Part shown: positions 46,002 through 55,198 of the stretch, one piece after another
Layout: each line of letters begins with the position of its first letter
How positions within the stretch are numbered: position 1 is the stretch's first letter
Origin: Fabrea salina
Taxonomy: Eukaryota; Ciliophora; Heterotrichea; Heterotrichida; Fabreidae
NCBI GenBank assembly: GCA_022984795.1
Contig: JALIHJ010000028.1
Location: 186,001 to 250,000 of the forward strand
DNA length: 64,000 bases
Direction of reading: 5' to 3'
Notes under the pieces: model-generated
The model's input: only the letters and a program-made list of their open reading frames with translations
Told to the model about the DNA's origin: nothing
Databases searched by the model: none
Made by a program: the position numbers and the translations under genes

Positions 46002-46005
46002 ATAA
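46002..46005. promoter_or_regulatory. 4-base gap between divergent start codons
   Basis: CATATAAATG holds the minus-strand ATG and the plus-strand ATG with only four bases between. 5' leaders of both transcripts must overlap or be almost absent. Confidence 0.5.
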
Positions 46006-46872
46006 ATGAAAATAACTAGACTTTTCAGCACTCAAAAGCCCATTATCTCTGAGTTACTAGAGATAACCAACCCTAACATCAAGCTAACTAACCAAAAAAG
46101 ACAAGAAGTCATTACTACTCTGGAGAACCTAGTTAGTCACAAAGACTTTAAAAAAGCTGATTTGGAATGCTTTGCAAACATAGTTGTAGTAAGTTCCCGA
46201 ATAAGTCTGTTCAACGGAAGGTTCTGGAACACCATTGGATACAGAATCACGCAAAACCTAGAAAACAACTCCTCTGTGGACACTGAACTTAGTTCTAAAA
46301 TACTGTACTTCTACACAGTGTACTTTCCTTACATGGAAGAAAACTTCTTCATCAGCTTACAAAAGGCCATTGAACAAAACATCCAAAACGCATCTAAAAG
46401 AACTCTGTGTCAAAGCATTTGGTCACTTTGCAAACTGCCTACTGCTAGTCTTCAGCCCCTTACACTATTTGAAGAACACATTCAATTAAAAAAAGCTGAA
46501 CTTAACACAAAAGACGTATGCCAGTTAACTATTTCGATGGGCTACAGTGAGAAACTCGGAGGTCCTCAACTAGTAGAAACAATTGAAGAATTCGTGAAAG
46601 CCAACTTACTAAACTTTAACATGATTGAGTTGTCCAACTTAGTTTACGGGTTTGGAAGTAAGGGCATTCACAGCGACATCATTGACAAAATACACCAAAG
46701 AGCACTTAGCAACCTAAACAAGATGGACTACAAAAAACTCACAGAGTTCGCAAAAGCTTTTCAGATGTTTGGAAAAAACTACGAAGACGAGTTTCTGCTT
46801 AAACTGTCAGAATTAAGTGAAGAAAAACACCTGAAAACCCACGCTCACAAGAAACTAGGATTCGGAAGATAA
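46006..46872 (+). CDS. Mitochondrial-type helical repeat protein (FASTK/RAP-like), tentative
   Basis: A 288-residue, all-helical protein. The N-terminus MKITRLFSTQKP looks like a mitochondrial leader. Repeated units of about 36-40 residues end in patterns such as LCQSIWSLCKL, CQLTISMGYSEK, ELSNLVYGFGSKG and LTEFAKAFQMFG, which resemble the octotricopeptide/FAST-type repeats of organellar RNA-binding proteins, where W..A.L and A.A.. motifs recur. No RAP nuclease domain follows. I infer a role in mitochondrial RNA metabolism with low certainty. The stop is 12 bases before the glutamate dehydrogenase start. Confidence 0.5.
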   Translation: MKITRLFSTQKPIISELLEITNPNIKLTNQKRQEVITTLENLVSHKDFKKADLECFANIVVVSSRISLFNGRFWNTIGYRITQNLENNSSVDTELSSKILYFYTVYFPYMEENFFISLQKAIEQNIQNASKRTLCQSIWSLCKLPTASLQPLTLFEEHIQLKKAELNTKDVCQLTISMGYSEKLGGPQLVETIEEFVKANLLNFNMIELSNLVYGFGSKGIHSDIIDKIHQRALSNLNKMDYKKLTEFAKAFQMFGKNYEDEFLLKLSELSEEKHLKTHAHKKLGFGR

Positions 46873-46884
46873 ACCATAATATAA

Positions 46885-48255
46885 ATGCTTAACTTCAAAA
46901 AAGGGTTACTAAAGGCTTTTTCGGAGATTCCTAAAGACGAACACTCAATTATGGACATGGTCAAGATATTCTACAACAAAGCAGCTAAGTACGCCAAAAT
47001 AACCCCAGAAGTGTCAGAGTCCGTTCTGCACGACACAAGGGCTCTGCGCTTCACAATTCCTCTGTGGAGAGACGACGGAAGTATTTCCTACTTCCGAGCT
47101 TACAGAGTCCAGCACACCTTCCACGGAACACCTTGCAAAGGAGGAATGAGGTACTCCAAAGAACTTGACCTCTTTGATGTAAAGGCATTAGCTCTTCTCA
47201 TGACCCTTAAGTCCGCTTCACTGAACCTTCCTTTTGGAGGGGCCAAAGGAGGAATCAACGTTGACTCGAAAGAACTTAGCCTAGAGGAACGAGAAAGACT
47301 CACTCACAGGTATGTTCTTGAGCTTGAAAAAAAAGGCTTCATAGGGCCTTTTGTAGATGTTCCTGGCCCTGATTTAGGCACTGGAGAGTTAGAAATGGGC
47401 TGGATGAGTGCTTCTTACCGCAGCAGAAACAAAGACACCTTTGCAGCTATTACAGGGAAGCCACTTGAAGAAGGAGGCATTGAAGGGAAACTCCAAAGTG
47501 GAGGTAAAGGTGCAGTGTACGTTATAAAGAAGTTTTGCGAAGACACTTACTACATGGACCAACTTAAACTGGAACCTGGACTCAAAGGCAAAAGAGTAGT
47601 TGTGCAGGGGTTTGGAAATGTGGGTTACTGGAGTGCTAAGTTTTTGGAAAACGAAGGAGCTATTATTATTGGGGTGAAGGAACTCTCAGGGGGAATCTAT
47701 AACGAAACTGGACTGGACGTTGAGGCTTTAAAGAACTACTTTACTCAGAACAGAAGCTTCAAAGGGTACTCTGGAGGAAAGTACCTAGAAGACCCTGAAG
47801 ACCTTTTTAGGGTGCAAAGTGACATTCTGATAGCTGTTGCAGGGGAAAGGTCCGTGCACAGACTCAACGCAGTGAACCTGAACTGCAAAATACTGGGGGA
47901 GGGACTCTCAGCTATCTGCACATACGATGCAGACAAGATACTTGAGGAAAAGGGAGTCTTGGTGGTTCCAGACTTGCTAATGAACACAGGAGTTCTGGTG
48001 TCTTCTTACTTTGAGTACCTAAAAAACTTAGGCAAGTCGCGCGAAGAAATCACCCAGGCAATCTGCCAAGCAAAGAAAAAAACAGTCCAGTTGCCAGCAG
48101 ACTTAGAAGAAAGAGAGTTTGTGTTCAGGGGACTAGAAGAAATCCTTGAAGAAAACATCCAAGAAGTCAAGTCAACTAGTCAGAACTTAGTTGTAAGTCT
48201 TCGGAGTGCTGCTTACATAAACGGACTCAGAAACATTGAAGCATCCATGAATTAA
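46885..48255 (+). CDS. GDH: Glutamate dehydrogenase
   Basis: A 456-residue enzyme that oxidatively deaminates glutamate to 2-oxoglutarate. Family marks appear in order: YFRAYRVQHTFHGTPCKGGMRY (about 71-92), the catalytic lysine region LPFGGAKGGINVD (about 114-126), FVDVPGPDLGTGELEMGWM, TGKPLEEGG, and the Rossmann motif VVQGFGNVGYWSAKFL. It lacks the long antenna of animal GDH, so allosteric control of that type is absent. The C-terminal SLRSAAYINGLRNIE is also typical. A short N-terminal segment (MLNFKKGLLKAFSEIP) could target mitochondria. The start context is AACCATAATATAAATG. Confidence 0.93.
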   Translation: MLNFKKGLLKAFSEIPKDEHSIMDMVKIFYNKAAKYAKITPEVSESVLHDTRALRFTIPLWRDDGSISYFRAYRVQHTFHGTPCKGGMRYSKELDLFDVKALALLMTLKSASLNLPFGGAKGGINVDSKELSLEERERLTHRYVLELEKKGFIGPFVDVPGPDLGTGELEMGWMSASYRSRNKDTFAAITGKPLEEGGIEGKLQSGGKGAVYVIKKFCEDTYYMDQLKLEPGLKGKRVVVQGFGNVGYWSAKFLENEGAIIIGVKELSGGIYNETGLDVEALKNYFTQNRSFKGYSGGKYLEDPEDLFRVQSDILIAVAGERSVHRLNAVNLNCKILGEGLSAICTYDADKILEEKGVLVVPDLLMNTGVLVSSYFEYLKNLGKSREEITQAICQAKKKTVQLPADLEEREFVFRGLEEILEENIQEVKSTSQNLVVSLRSAAYINGLRNIEASMN

Positions 48256-48264
48256 TTACAGTAG

Positions 48265-48603
48265 CTATCTCTGAATAATGTTCATTTCTTCGCCAGCCTT
48301 GAATTCTTGGTCCTGCTGGATGTCAAGTCTTCTGGCGAGTTGCTCTATTTCTTCAGACTTTTCAAGGATTTTGGTTTCTGAAAGCTGTTCTATGACTTTC
48401 ACGAAGTCGGAAATGTCTTCTTTTTGGAAGTGCAAAAACTTCCAAGTGTCTTGGATCTCTTTGCGGGCTAGTTTGGGCGGAGGCAAGTCGTTTATGGTAG
48501 TTTGGATGTCCTGCAGGATTTCGTCTAGTGACTGTGAGTTGTGTGGAATGAAGTTGCTGGTTTTTAAGTCCTGGCTTGAGTCTTCTTCTTTTAAGTCAGA
48601 CAT
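48265..48603 (-). CDS. Small acidic helical protein of unknown function
   Basis: A 112-residue, charged protein (many Glu, Asp, Lys, Gln) with helices at about 25-38 and 60-105. It has no membrane segment, signal or recognised domain. The start is 41 bases from the divergent flippase start and the stop 9 bases from the GDH stop, so it fits the spacing of real genes here. The plus-strand frame over the same bases (48278-48616) is a shadow. Function unknown. Confidence 0.55.
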   Translation of the reverse strand: MSDLKEEDSSQDLKTSNFIPHNSQSLDEILQDIQTTINDLPPPKLARKEIQDTWKFLHFQKEDISDFVKVIEQLSETKILEKSEEIEQLARRLDIQQDQEFKAGEEMNIIQR

Positions 48604-48644
48604 TTTATATAACTGAAGATTTAAGTGCTCCTAGATACTAATAA

Positions 48645-51600
48645 ATGGAAACTAGAGTAGGGCACAACCAACCCCAGCTAGACATACTTGACTTAGACAA
48701 CACTGGGAGTCCTTCCGAAAAAACCCCGGTGGCCGGAAAGCACTCAATCAAGGAATTCCAGGAAACCCTCAACTTGAAGATTTCTAGCCAACTCACTCAA
48801 GAGAAACACCCAAGCAACGGAGTGAGGACTTCCAGGTACACCATTTTAAGTTGGGCTCCTAAGTCACTTATCTGGCAGTTCAGAAGAGTAGCCAACATAT
48901 ACTTCTTGGTTATTTCAGTGCTAACAGCCATGCCTTTTTCCCCCAAAGCTGCTTTTTCAATGGCGTCCACTTTTGCAGGGGTTTTGTTTTTTTCGATGCT
49001 GAAAGAAGCCTACGAAGACTACTTCAGGCATAAGCAAGACAACTCTGTGAACAAAGCCATAACTCACAAAGTCGACTTCGACAAGATGCAAGTAGTTGAC
49101 ATCAAGAGCCAAGAAGTCAGGGTTGGGGACATAATTATGGTCAAAGAGTCGGAGGTGTTTCCTGCTGACCTTTTGTTTCTAAGTGGCTCCAACCCTAAAG
49201 GCTTGGCTTTCGTGAACACTATGAACTTAGACGGCGAAACTAACCTTAAAGAAAAAATTGCGTCTGAAATGACTAAGAGCTTTGACACTGTTGCGGGTCT
49301 AAAAGACCTGGAAGGTGAACTGTCCTGTGAACTTCCGAACAAGAACCTTGTTAAGTGGAACTGCAAGGTAAAAGTTGGTTCAAACACCTGGGAGCCCCTA
49401 AGCATTAACCAGTTATTGTTGAGGGGCTGCATGCTGAAAAACACCGACTACGTTTACGGGTTTGTAGTTTACACGGGCCACAACTCCAAAATCATGCTCA
49501 ACAGCAAAAAAGCTCCTAGTAAAGTGTCCAACATCCTTAAGAAAATGAACAAAATACTGTACTCTTTCTTTGTGTTCCAGCTTTTCATATGTATAACGTT
49601 TGCAGCACTTAACACCGCCTGGACTGCCAGTAACTCTTCAGACCACCTTTACCTAGACCAGAACTCAGAAGCTAACCTTGGAAGCTTCATACTGCAGATT
49701 CTGACTTACTGGGTGGCTTACTCACACTTGATTCCTATATCCTTGTACGTTGCACTAGAAGTAGTTAAGCTCATGATAGCTTACTTGATTTCTAAGGACT
49801 TAGACATGTACTACGAAGTCGACGACAAACCTGCAGACTCCCGCAACTCAGACTTAGTTGAAGAACTTGGCCAGGTAGAGTTTGTGTTCAGTGACAAAAC
49901 TGGAACCTTAACTTCAAACGTTATGGAGTTCAAAAAGTTCTTTGTAGACGGAGTTAGCTACGAAGTTGGCCACTTTGAGTCTGCTAAGAACCAAAAACTA
50001 AGGAACTTCTTTCTTCACATGGGAGTTTGCCACTCTGTGTTTCCTACAAAGGACAAAAAAGACCCCAATAAAATTAACTACCAAGCTGCTTCGCCTGACG
50101 AGTTGGCTTTGGTAGAAGGAGCTGCTTTAGGAGGAATAAAGTTCTTTGAAAGGAGTGAAGGCAAAGTTTACTTAACTAACAACGAAAACCAAACTGAAGA
50201 GTGGGAAATCCTAGAAGAAATTCCTTTTAACTCGGACAGAAAGCGTATGTCAGTTATTGCAAGAGACCCCAGAACTAAAGAGTTAGTTCTGTTCACCAAA
50301 GGGGCTGACTCTGTAATGCTAGAACTAATCGAAAGCAAGTCTAAACAAGAAATAGAAACCCAACTCTACAACTACGCTGTAGAAGCTCTGAGGACTCTAG
50401 TCATGGCTATGCGAGTTGTGCCTGAAAAAGAATTTGCTCAGTGGCAAAGCGAGTGGAAAAGAATCCAACTCAGCAACTCAGAAAGCAAAGAAGAAGAACT
50501 AGACAAACAAGGAGCTTTAATAGAAAAAAACTTAGAGTTCGTAGGGATTTCTGCTATCGAAGACAAACTCCAAGAAGGAGTCCCCAAAACCATCAAGTTA
50601 CTTATGGATGCCGGAATCAGAGTGTGGGTGCTCACTGGTGACAAAGAAGAAACTGCCATTGAAATAGGCAAGTCGTGCAACCTTATTCAAAAAGAGTCCC
50701 AAATGAGACTAATTCAACTCAGCAGCAACACTAAAGAAGAAATTGAGGAAAAACTCAAAAAGTACGAATTCGAGTTTAACTTAAGCAACTCAAGTTTCGA
50801 AGCACTAGAAACCCAAAAAAGTACCCTTGAGAAAAAACTGGCCATAGTAGTTAACGGACTAACTCTTATTTGGATTCTGGAGAACCCCAACGATTTGCTG
50901 AAGCAAGTGTTTTTCAAACTAGGCTTTTTGTCCGACTCGTGCATATGCTGCAGAGTGTCTCCAGCCCAGAAAATGCAAGTAGTCCACTTGGCTAAACAAA
51001 ACGGACCCTGGATTACTTTGTCAATAGGAGACGGAGCAAACGACGTCAGCATGATCCAAGAAGCCCACATTGGAATTGGGATAGCAGGGAAAGAAGGAAC
51101 CCAAGCCATGCAGTCTTCTGACTTTGCACTAGCACAGTTTAGGTTCTTAGGGAAATTGCTACTGGTCCACGGAAGATGGGGCTATAGAAGAATTTCTTGG
51201 TTCATTTGTTACTACTTTTATAAAAACATCACTGTAGTTTTTACTGAGCTTTGGTTCTCTGTGTTCAATGGGTTCAGTGGGCAGATTTACTTTTTGGACT
51301 GGCTGCCTATGCTTTACAACGCCCTTTGGACTTCTTGGCCTTGCTTAGTGACTTACTTGTTTGAACAGGACTTGGAGAGCGAAGAGTCCATGAGGAACCC
51401 AGAGGCTTACAAAGCAGGTCAAAAAGGAGTGTACTTCAACTACAAAAGGTTCTGGATTTGGGTGGTGTTTGCTATTTGGCACGGAGTTGTGTGTTACTGG
51501 GGGCCTGTTGCTGGACACTACTCGGCTGTGGACTCTTCAGGCAAAGACACTGGGCTCTGGTGGGTCTCTACTTTGAGTTTCACAATTATAATTCACGTTG

Positions 51601-51929
51601 TAACTTACAAGTTGCTTCTAGAAAGCTTTTACTGGACTTCTATTGGACTAGGAATAGGTTTCCTGAGTATTGTTTTTTACTACATTTCAGTGCTAGTGCT
51701 TTGCACTCAGGGCGTGTCTGATATGTTCCAGCCCCAAGCCTACGAACTGTTTACAACTATGCTTGGCAACGGAAAAGCTTGGATTACAATCTTCTTAGGT
51801 CCGTTTGTGGCACTTTTGCCTGACTTTTTGTTTCAAGCTTTCAGGCTCCTCTACTTCCCAAACCCAACTGAAAGTTTAATGAAGCAAAGAACCCACTCAG
51901 TTAAGCCTTTAATTAAAAGTTTACCATAA
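48645..51929 (+). CDS. P4-type ATPase (phospholipid flippase)
   Basis: A 1094-residue pump that moves aminophospholipids to the cytosolic leaflet. It shows the N-terminal P4 signature (SWAPKSLIWQFRRVANIYFL), the dephosphorylation motif MNLDGETNLKEK (the A domain of flippases uses DGET), the phosphorylation site FVFSDKTGTLTSNVMEF, the nucleotide-binding KGADSVMLEL, and the hinge SIGDGANDVSMIQEAHIGIG. About ten membrane helices are present, with the long set after residue 830. Length is normal for the family. A CDC50-type partner would be expected elsewhere. Its stop is one base before the ATG of CPSF73. Confidence 0.95.
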   Translation: METRVGHNQPQLDILDLDNTGSPSEKTPVAGKHSIKEFQETLNLKISSQLTQEKHPSNGVRTSRYTILSWAPKSLIWQFRRVANIYFLVISVLTAMPFSPKAAFSMASTFAGVLFFSMLKEAYEDYFRHKQDNSVNKAITHKVDFDKMQVVDIKSQEVRVGDIIMVKESEVFPADLLFLSGSNPKGLAFVNTMNLDGETNLKEKIASEMTKSFDTVAGLKDLEGELSCELPNKNLVKWNCKVKVGSNTWEPLSINQLLLRGCMLKNTDYVYGFVVYTGHNSKIMLNSKKAPSKVSNILKKMNKILYSFFVFQLFICITFAALNTAWTASNSSDHLYLDQNSEANLGSFILQILTYWVAYSHLIPISLYVALEVVKLMIAYLISKDLDMYYEVDDKPADSRNSDLVEELGQVEFVFSDKTGTLTSNVMEFKKFFVDGVSYEVGHFESAKNQKLRNFFLHMGVCHSVFPTKDKKDPNKINYQAASPDELALVEGAALGGIKFFERSEGKVYLTNNENQTEEWEILEEIPFNSDRKRMSVIARDPRTKELVLFTKGADSVMLELIESKSKQEIETQLYNYAVEALRTLVMAMRVVPEKEFAQWQSEWKRIQLSNSESKEEELDKQGALIEKNLEFVGISAIEDKLQEGVPKTIKLLMDAGIRVWVLTGDKEETAIEIGKSCNLIQKESQMRLIQLSSNTKEEIEEKLKKYEFEFNLSNSSFEALETQKSTLEKKLAIVVNGLTLIWILENPNDLLKQVFFKLGFLSDSCICCRVSPAQKMQVVHLAKQNGPWITLSIGDGANDVSMIQEAHIGIGIAGKEGTQAMQSSDFALAQFRFLGKLLLVHGRWGYRRISWFICYYFYKNITVVFTELWFSVFNGFSGQIYFLDWLPMLYNALWTSWPCLVTYLFEQDLESEESMRNPEAYKAGQKGVYFNYKRFWIWVVFAIWHGVVCYWGPVAGHYSAVDSSGKDTGLWWVSTLSFTIIIHVVTYKLLLESFYWTSIGLGIGFLSIVFYYISVLVLCTQGVSDMFQPQAYELFTTMLGNGKAWITIFLGPFVALLPDFLFQAFRLLYFPNPTESLMKQRTHSVKPLIKSLP

Positions 51930-51930
51930 T

Positions 51931-53910
51931 ATGGAAAAAGTAATCCAGGGTGAAAAACTCGAAGTGGTTCCTTTGGGGTCTGGAAATGAAGTGGGAAGGT
52001 CCTGCATTGTTCTTAAGTTCAGAGGCAAAACAGTTATGTTTGACTGCGGAGTGCACCCTGCTTACTCAGGCTTAAACGCACTTCCAGGCTTCGACGACAT
52101 CGAAGTAGACGAAATTGACCTTTTGCTAATTACACATTTCCACCTCGACCATTCTGGAGCCCTTCCTTACTTCCTAACTAAAACAGTGTTTAACGGAACT
52201 ACCTACATGACTCATCCCACCAAAGCAATCCTAAAGCTCCTGTTCAGTGACTACGTGAAGGTGTCCAATATTGGAACAGAAGCTGAAAGACTCTACACTC
52301 CGCAAGACCTAAACACTTCACTCAACAAAGTGAAACTAATAGACTACAACCAAGAAATGGAAGCTGCTGGCATCAAGTTTTGGTGCTACAACGCAGGGCA
52401 TGTGCTAGGGGCAGCAATGTTTATGGTAGAAATTGCTGGAATTCGAGTGCTGTACACAGGCGACTACAGCTGCGAAGAAGACAGACACCTGCAACCTGCC
52501 AAAGTTCCAGACATGAATGTAGATATCCTTATAGTAGAGTCCACTTACGGAGTGCAGGTCCACGAACCCAGACTAGAAAGGGAGCGTTTGTTCACCAACA
52601 GTGTCCACAGAATAGTTAAGAACGGAGGAAGGTGCTTACTCCCCGTGTTTGCTCTGGGCCGAGCCCAGGAACTGCTTCTGATACTTGACGAGTACTGGGA
52701 CGCACACCCCGAAGTCCAGCACATCCCTATTTACTACGCTTCTAGTCTTGCCAAGAAGTGCATGACTGTTTTCCAGACCTACATCAACATGATGGGCGAA
52801 AGTGTTAGGAAGCAGTTTGAACAAGGCCACAACCCCTTTGTTTTCAAGCACATCAGCAACCTCAAAAGCATGGACTACTTCGACGACAACTCGCCCTGCA
52901 TTGTTATGGCTTCTCCTGGAATGCTCCAAAACGGCCAAAGCAGAGAGTTGTTTGAAAGGTGGTCTAACGACCCACAAAACGGAGTAGTGCTTACGGGGTA
53001 CTGTGTTGAAGGCACTTTGGCTAAGGAAGTCATGAACGAGCCCAAAGAGTACATTGCTACCGACGGCACTACACGTCCTCTGAACATGGCAGTGAGTTAC
53101 TACAGTTTCAGTGCACACGCTGACTCTGCACAAACTTGTGCCTTTGTTGAACAGTTAAACCCTGCTTACGTGGTTTTGGTCCACGGAGACTCTAACGAAA
53201 TGGGGAGACTCAAGAACTTACTTGAAAGAAAGTTCTCCATCAACGTGATGACTCCAGTTAACCACCAAACTGTAGAGTTTACTTTCCCCATAAAAATCAA
53301 CGCCAAAATCATTAAAAAGGAAGAGTACCCTGAAGAAGGGATTATAGTTCGTAAAGAACCTGAACACATGATCATGCCTGTTGAAGCTGTTCCTGACCAC
53401 ACTTCTATAAGTGTCAACAAGTTCCACCAAAGACTAATAGTTCCTTACTCTTACTCACTAAGGATTCTTCAGTACCTGATAAAGTCCTTGTTTACTTCAG
53501 TACAAAGTGTGCACGAAAATGACCAACTTAAAATAGTAGTTGAAGAGCAAGTCACCATCACCCAACAAAACAACGAACACATTCTGCTTGAGTGGAGTGC
53601 TGATCCCATTTCAGACATGGTAGCTGATACCATTGCTCTGACCACTTTGCAAGTTAACTCCAACCCCAACCCAGCACTTCTCCAAGGAATGAACGAAGTC
53701 GAACTGGAAGACAGGAAGTTTAGGTTTTTAGTAGCTTTGTTAGAAAAAAGGTTTGAAAGTGTAAGTGAAGACTCTGCAAAAAAAAGCATCCACATACAAA
53801 AAGGAGACCACAACGCTCACGTGAACTGGGACAACCAGGCAGTTGAAGGCAACAACGAAGTTTTAGTTGACTGCGTTAGAAGTATTATGAATAATGTTAT
53901 TAACGTCTAA
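51931..53910 (+). CDS. CPSF3: CPSF73, endonuclease of the mRNA 3'-processing complex
   Basis: A 659-residue metallo-beta-lactamase/beta-CASP nuclease. The metal ligands are visible: THFHLDHSGALP (HxHxDH), the LYTGDYSCEEDRH aspartate and histidine, and later the beta-CASP His in YSFSAHAD. VESTYGVQVHEPRLERERLF and IVMASPGMLQNGQSRELF match CPSF73 rather than Integrator subunit 11. It cleaves pre-mRNA at the poly(A) site in the nucleus. The ATG follows the flippase stop with one base between (TAA T ATG). Its own TAA overlaps the convergent carrier's TAG by two bases. Confidence 0.95.
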   Translation: MEKVIQGEKLEVVPLGSGNEVGRSCIVLKFRGKTVMFDCGVHPAYSGLNALPGFDDIEVDEIDLLLITHFHLDHSGALPYFLTKTVFNGTTYMTHPTKAILKLLFSDYVKVSNIGTEAERLYTPQDLNTSLNKVKLIDYNQEMEAAGIKFWCYNAGHVLGAAMFMVEIAGIRVLYTGDYSCEEDRHLQPAKVPDMNVDILIVESTYGVQVHEPRLERERLFTNSVHRIVKNGGRCLLPVFALGRAQELLLILDEYWDAHPEVQHIPIYYASSLAKKCMTVFQTYINMMGESVRKQFEQGHNPFVFKHISNLKSMDYFDDNSPCIVMASPGMLQNGQSRELFERWSNDPQNGVVLTGYCVEGTLAKEVMNEPKEYIATDGTTRPLNMAVSYYSFSAHADSAQTCAFVEQLNPAYVVLVHGDSNEMGRLKNLLERKFSINVMTPVNHQTVEFTFPIKINAKIIKKEEYPEEGIIVRKEPEHMIMPVEAVPDHTSISVNKFHQRLIVPYSYSLRILQYLIKSLFTSVQSVHENDQLKIVVEEQVTITQQNNEHILLEWSADPISDMVADTIALTTLQVNSNPNPALLQGMNEVELEDRKFRFLVALLEKRFESVSEDSAKKSIHIQKGDHNAHVNWDNQAVEGNNEVLVDCVRSIMNNVINV

Positions 53911-54764
53911 AGTTCCATTGAAGCAATATTATTGCCAAACATACTTGAAAGAAACACCATAGAGTATTCATAAGCTAGGAATCCCACACCATTTGGGACA
54001 GTTGACCTAAAAAACACAGCTGAGTAGCCTCTGAAGAGCCCTTTAGGTCCTTCGTTCTTCCAAATGTCCTTGCCTACTCTATAGAACCCCCCGTCCCAGC
54101 CACTTTGCTTCCCAGACGCGATTTGAAGCTTAGTCTTAATGACGTCCTGTGGGTAACTCCACAGCCAGCAGTTAAATCCTCCGAACATCCCAGCAAGAAA
54201 CAAGCCCCAAGTAGGTGTTTCTTCGGTGTCCATGAGTTTCTTTATCAACAACTTTGCCCACTCATACGAGGCAAACTGAGCAGCGTAACCTGGGATTTCT
54301 CGGTAAACAGTTGCAACGTTCCCCCTGTAGAGTCCTTTAACTCCTTCTTCTTTTAAGATCTTAACCATGCAGTCCCAACAGCTGCTGTACTTAGCTTGAC
54401 CCAATGCAGAAGACTGAACCTGCATCTTACATTTAACCAGTTCCACTGGACACACCACGACTGTATTGACTAGTCCTGCATAAGACCCCGCCAATATGCC
54501 CTGGTAAAAACTGTTTTCTCCTCCCAACATGTAGTTGGCGTGTGCGTAAGCACCAAACACCACAGCGTTTACGAGAGGAACGGTATAAAGAGGAGAGGAT
54601 ATTCCGAAGTAGAACCCCTTTACCCCGTCAGCTTTAAAGGTATACGATATGCTCTCTGCTAAAGTCCGGACATGTCCAGCTTGCATCCGGACTTTCAAAG
54701 TGTCTATTGGGTGTCCTGACAACGTCACGGCCACCCCTGCCATCGTTCCTGCACAGAATTCCAT
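53907..54764 (-). CDS. Mitochondrial carrier family (SLC25) protein
   Basis: A 285-residue transporter with three repeats of about 95 residues and six helices. The carrier signatures are PIDTLKVRMQ (about 19-28), PVELVKCKMQ and PQDVIKTKLQ. The text resembles the carnitine/acylcarnitine and basic amino-acid carrier branch (SLC25A20/29/45) through HPIDTLKVRMQ with ..GVKGFYFGISSPL. The substrate cannot be fixed by eye. It overlaps the CPSF73 gene at the stop codons. The start context is GTGAATAATAAATG. Confidence 0.9.
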   Translation of the reverse strand: MEFCAGTMAGVAVTLSGHPIDTLKVRMQAGHVRTLAESISYTFKADGVKGFYFGISSPLYTVPLVNAVVFGAYAHANYMLGGENSFYQGILAGSYAGLVNTVVVCPVELVKCKMQVQSSALGQAKYSSCWDCMVKILKEEGVKGLYRGNVATVYREIPGYAAQFASYEWAKLLIKKLMDTEETPTWGLFLAGMFGGFNCWLWSYPQDVIKTKLQIASGKQSGWDGGFYRVGKDIWKNEGPKGLFRGYSAVFFRSTVPNGVGFLAYEYSMVFLSSMFGNNIASMEL

Positions 54765-54872
54765 TTATTATTCACATAATTTCAAAGATCGTTATGAGTT
54801 TGTGGTCGACTAAAAGAAGTTAGAACTAGAAAAGAATTTTTTACTGAATTAAAAATTCCTAAGCAAAATGCC

Positions 54873-55166
54873 TTACTTGGTAGCTTTAGCAGAAGACTTA
54901 GCCGATACTCTAGGCAAATCGTCAACGAGCAGTGTGTCAAGTGGCAAGCTGTCAGGCAAAATGATTTGTCGAATGTTGTTTCCTCTGATAGTCAGGTGGT
55001 CTAGCAGCATAGGGTTTTTCTTTTTGAGAGTGAGCTTTACTGTTTTCAGGTGGGTGTTCATGTTGATGTCTACCCCCACCACAGTTCCCTGGACGATGGT
55101 TCCGTTCTTAAGTTCAATAGTCACAGTCTCGTTTGCTAGCTTCATTAGGAACCTGACTAACTTCAT
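54873..55166 (-). CDS. SNRPD1: Small nuclear ribonucleoprotein Sm D1
   Basis: A 97-residue Sm protein. The Sm1 motif is [23 protein letters not shown] and the Sm2 motif is [13 protein letters not shown], with [10 protein letters not shown] at the start exactly as in SmD1. The C-terminal tail is short and Lys/Ser rich, without the long Gly-Arg repeats of animal SmD1. It is part of the heptameric ring on U1, U2, U4 and U5 snRNAs, which fits the introns in this genome. It is divergent from IF-2, with a 32-base gap. Confidence 0.93.
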   Translation of the reverse strand: MKLVRFLMKLANETVTIELKNGTIVQGTVVGVDINMNTHLKTVKLTLKKKNPMLLDHLTIRGNNIRQIILPDSLPLDTLLVDDLPRVSAKSSAKATK

Positions 55167-55198
55167 CTTTTATTAGCTGAACCAATTCTTAGTTAATA

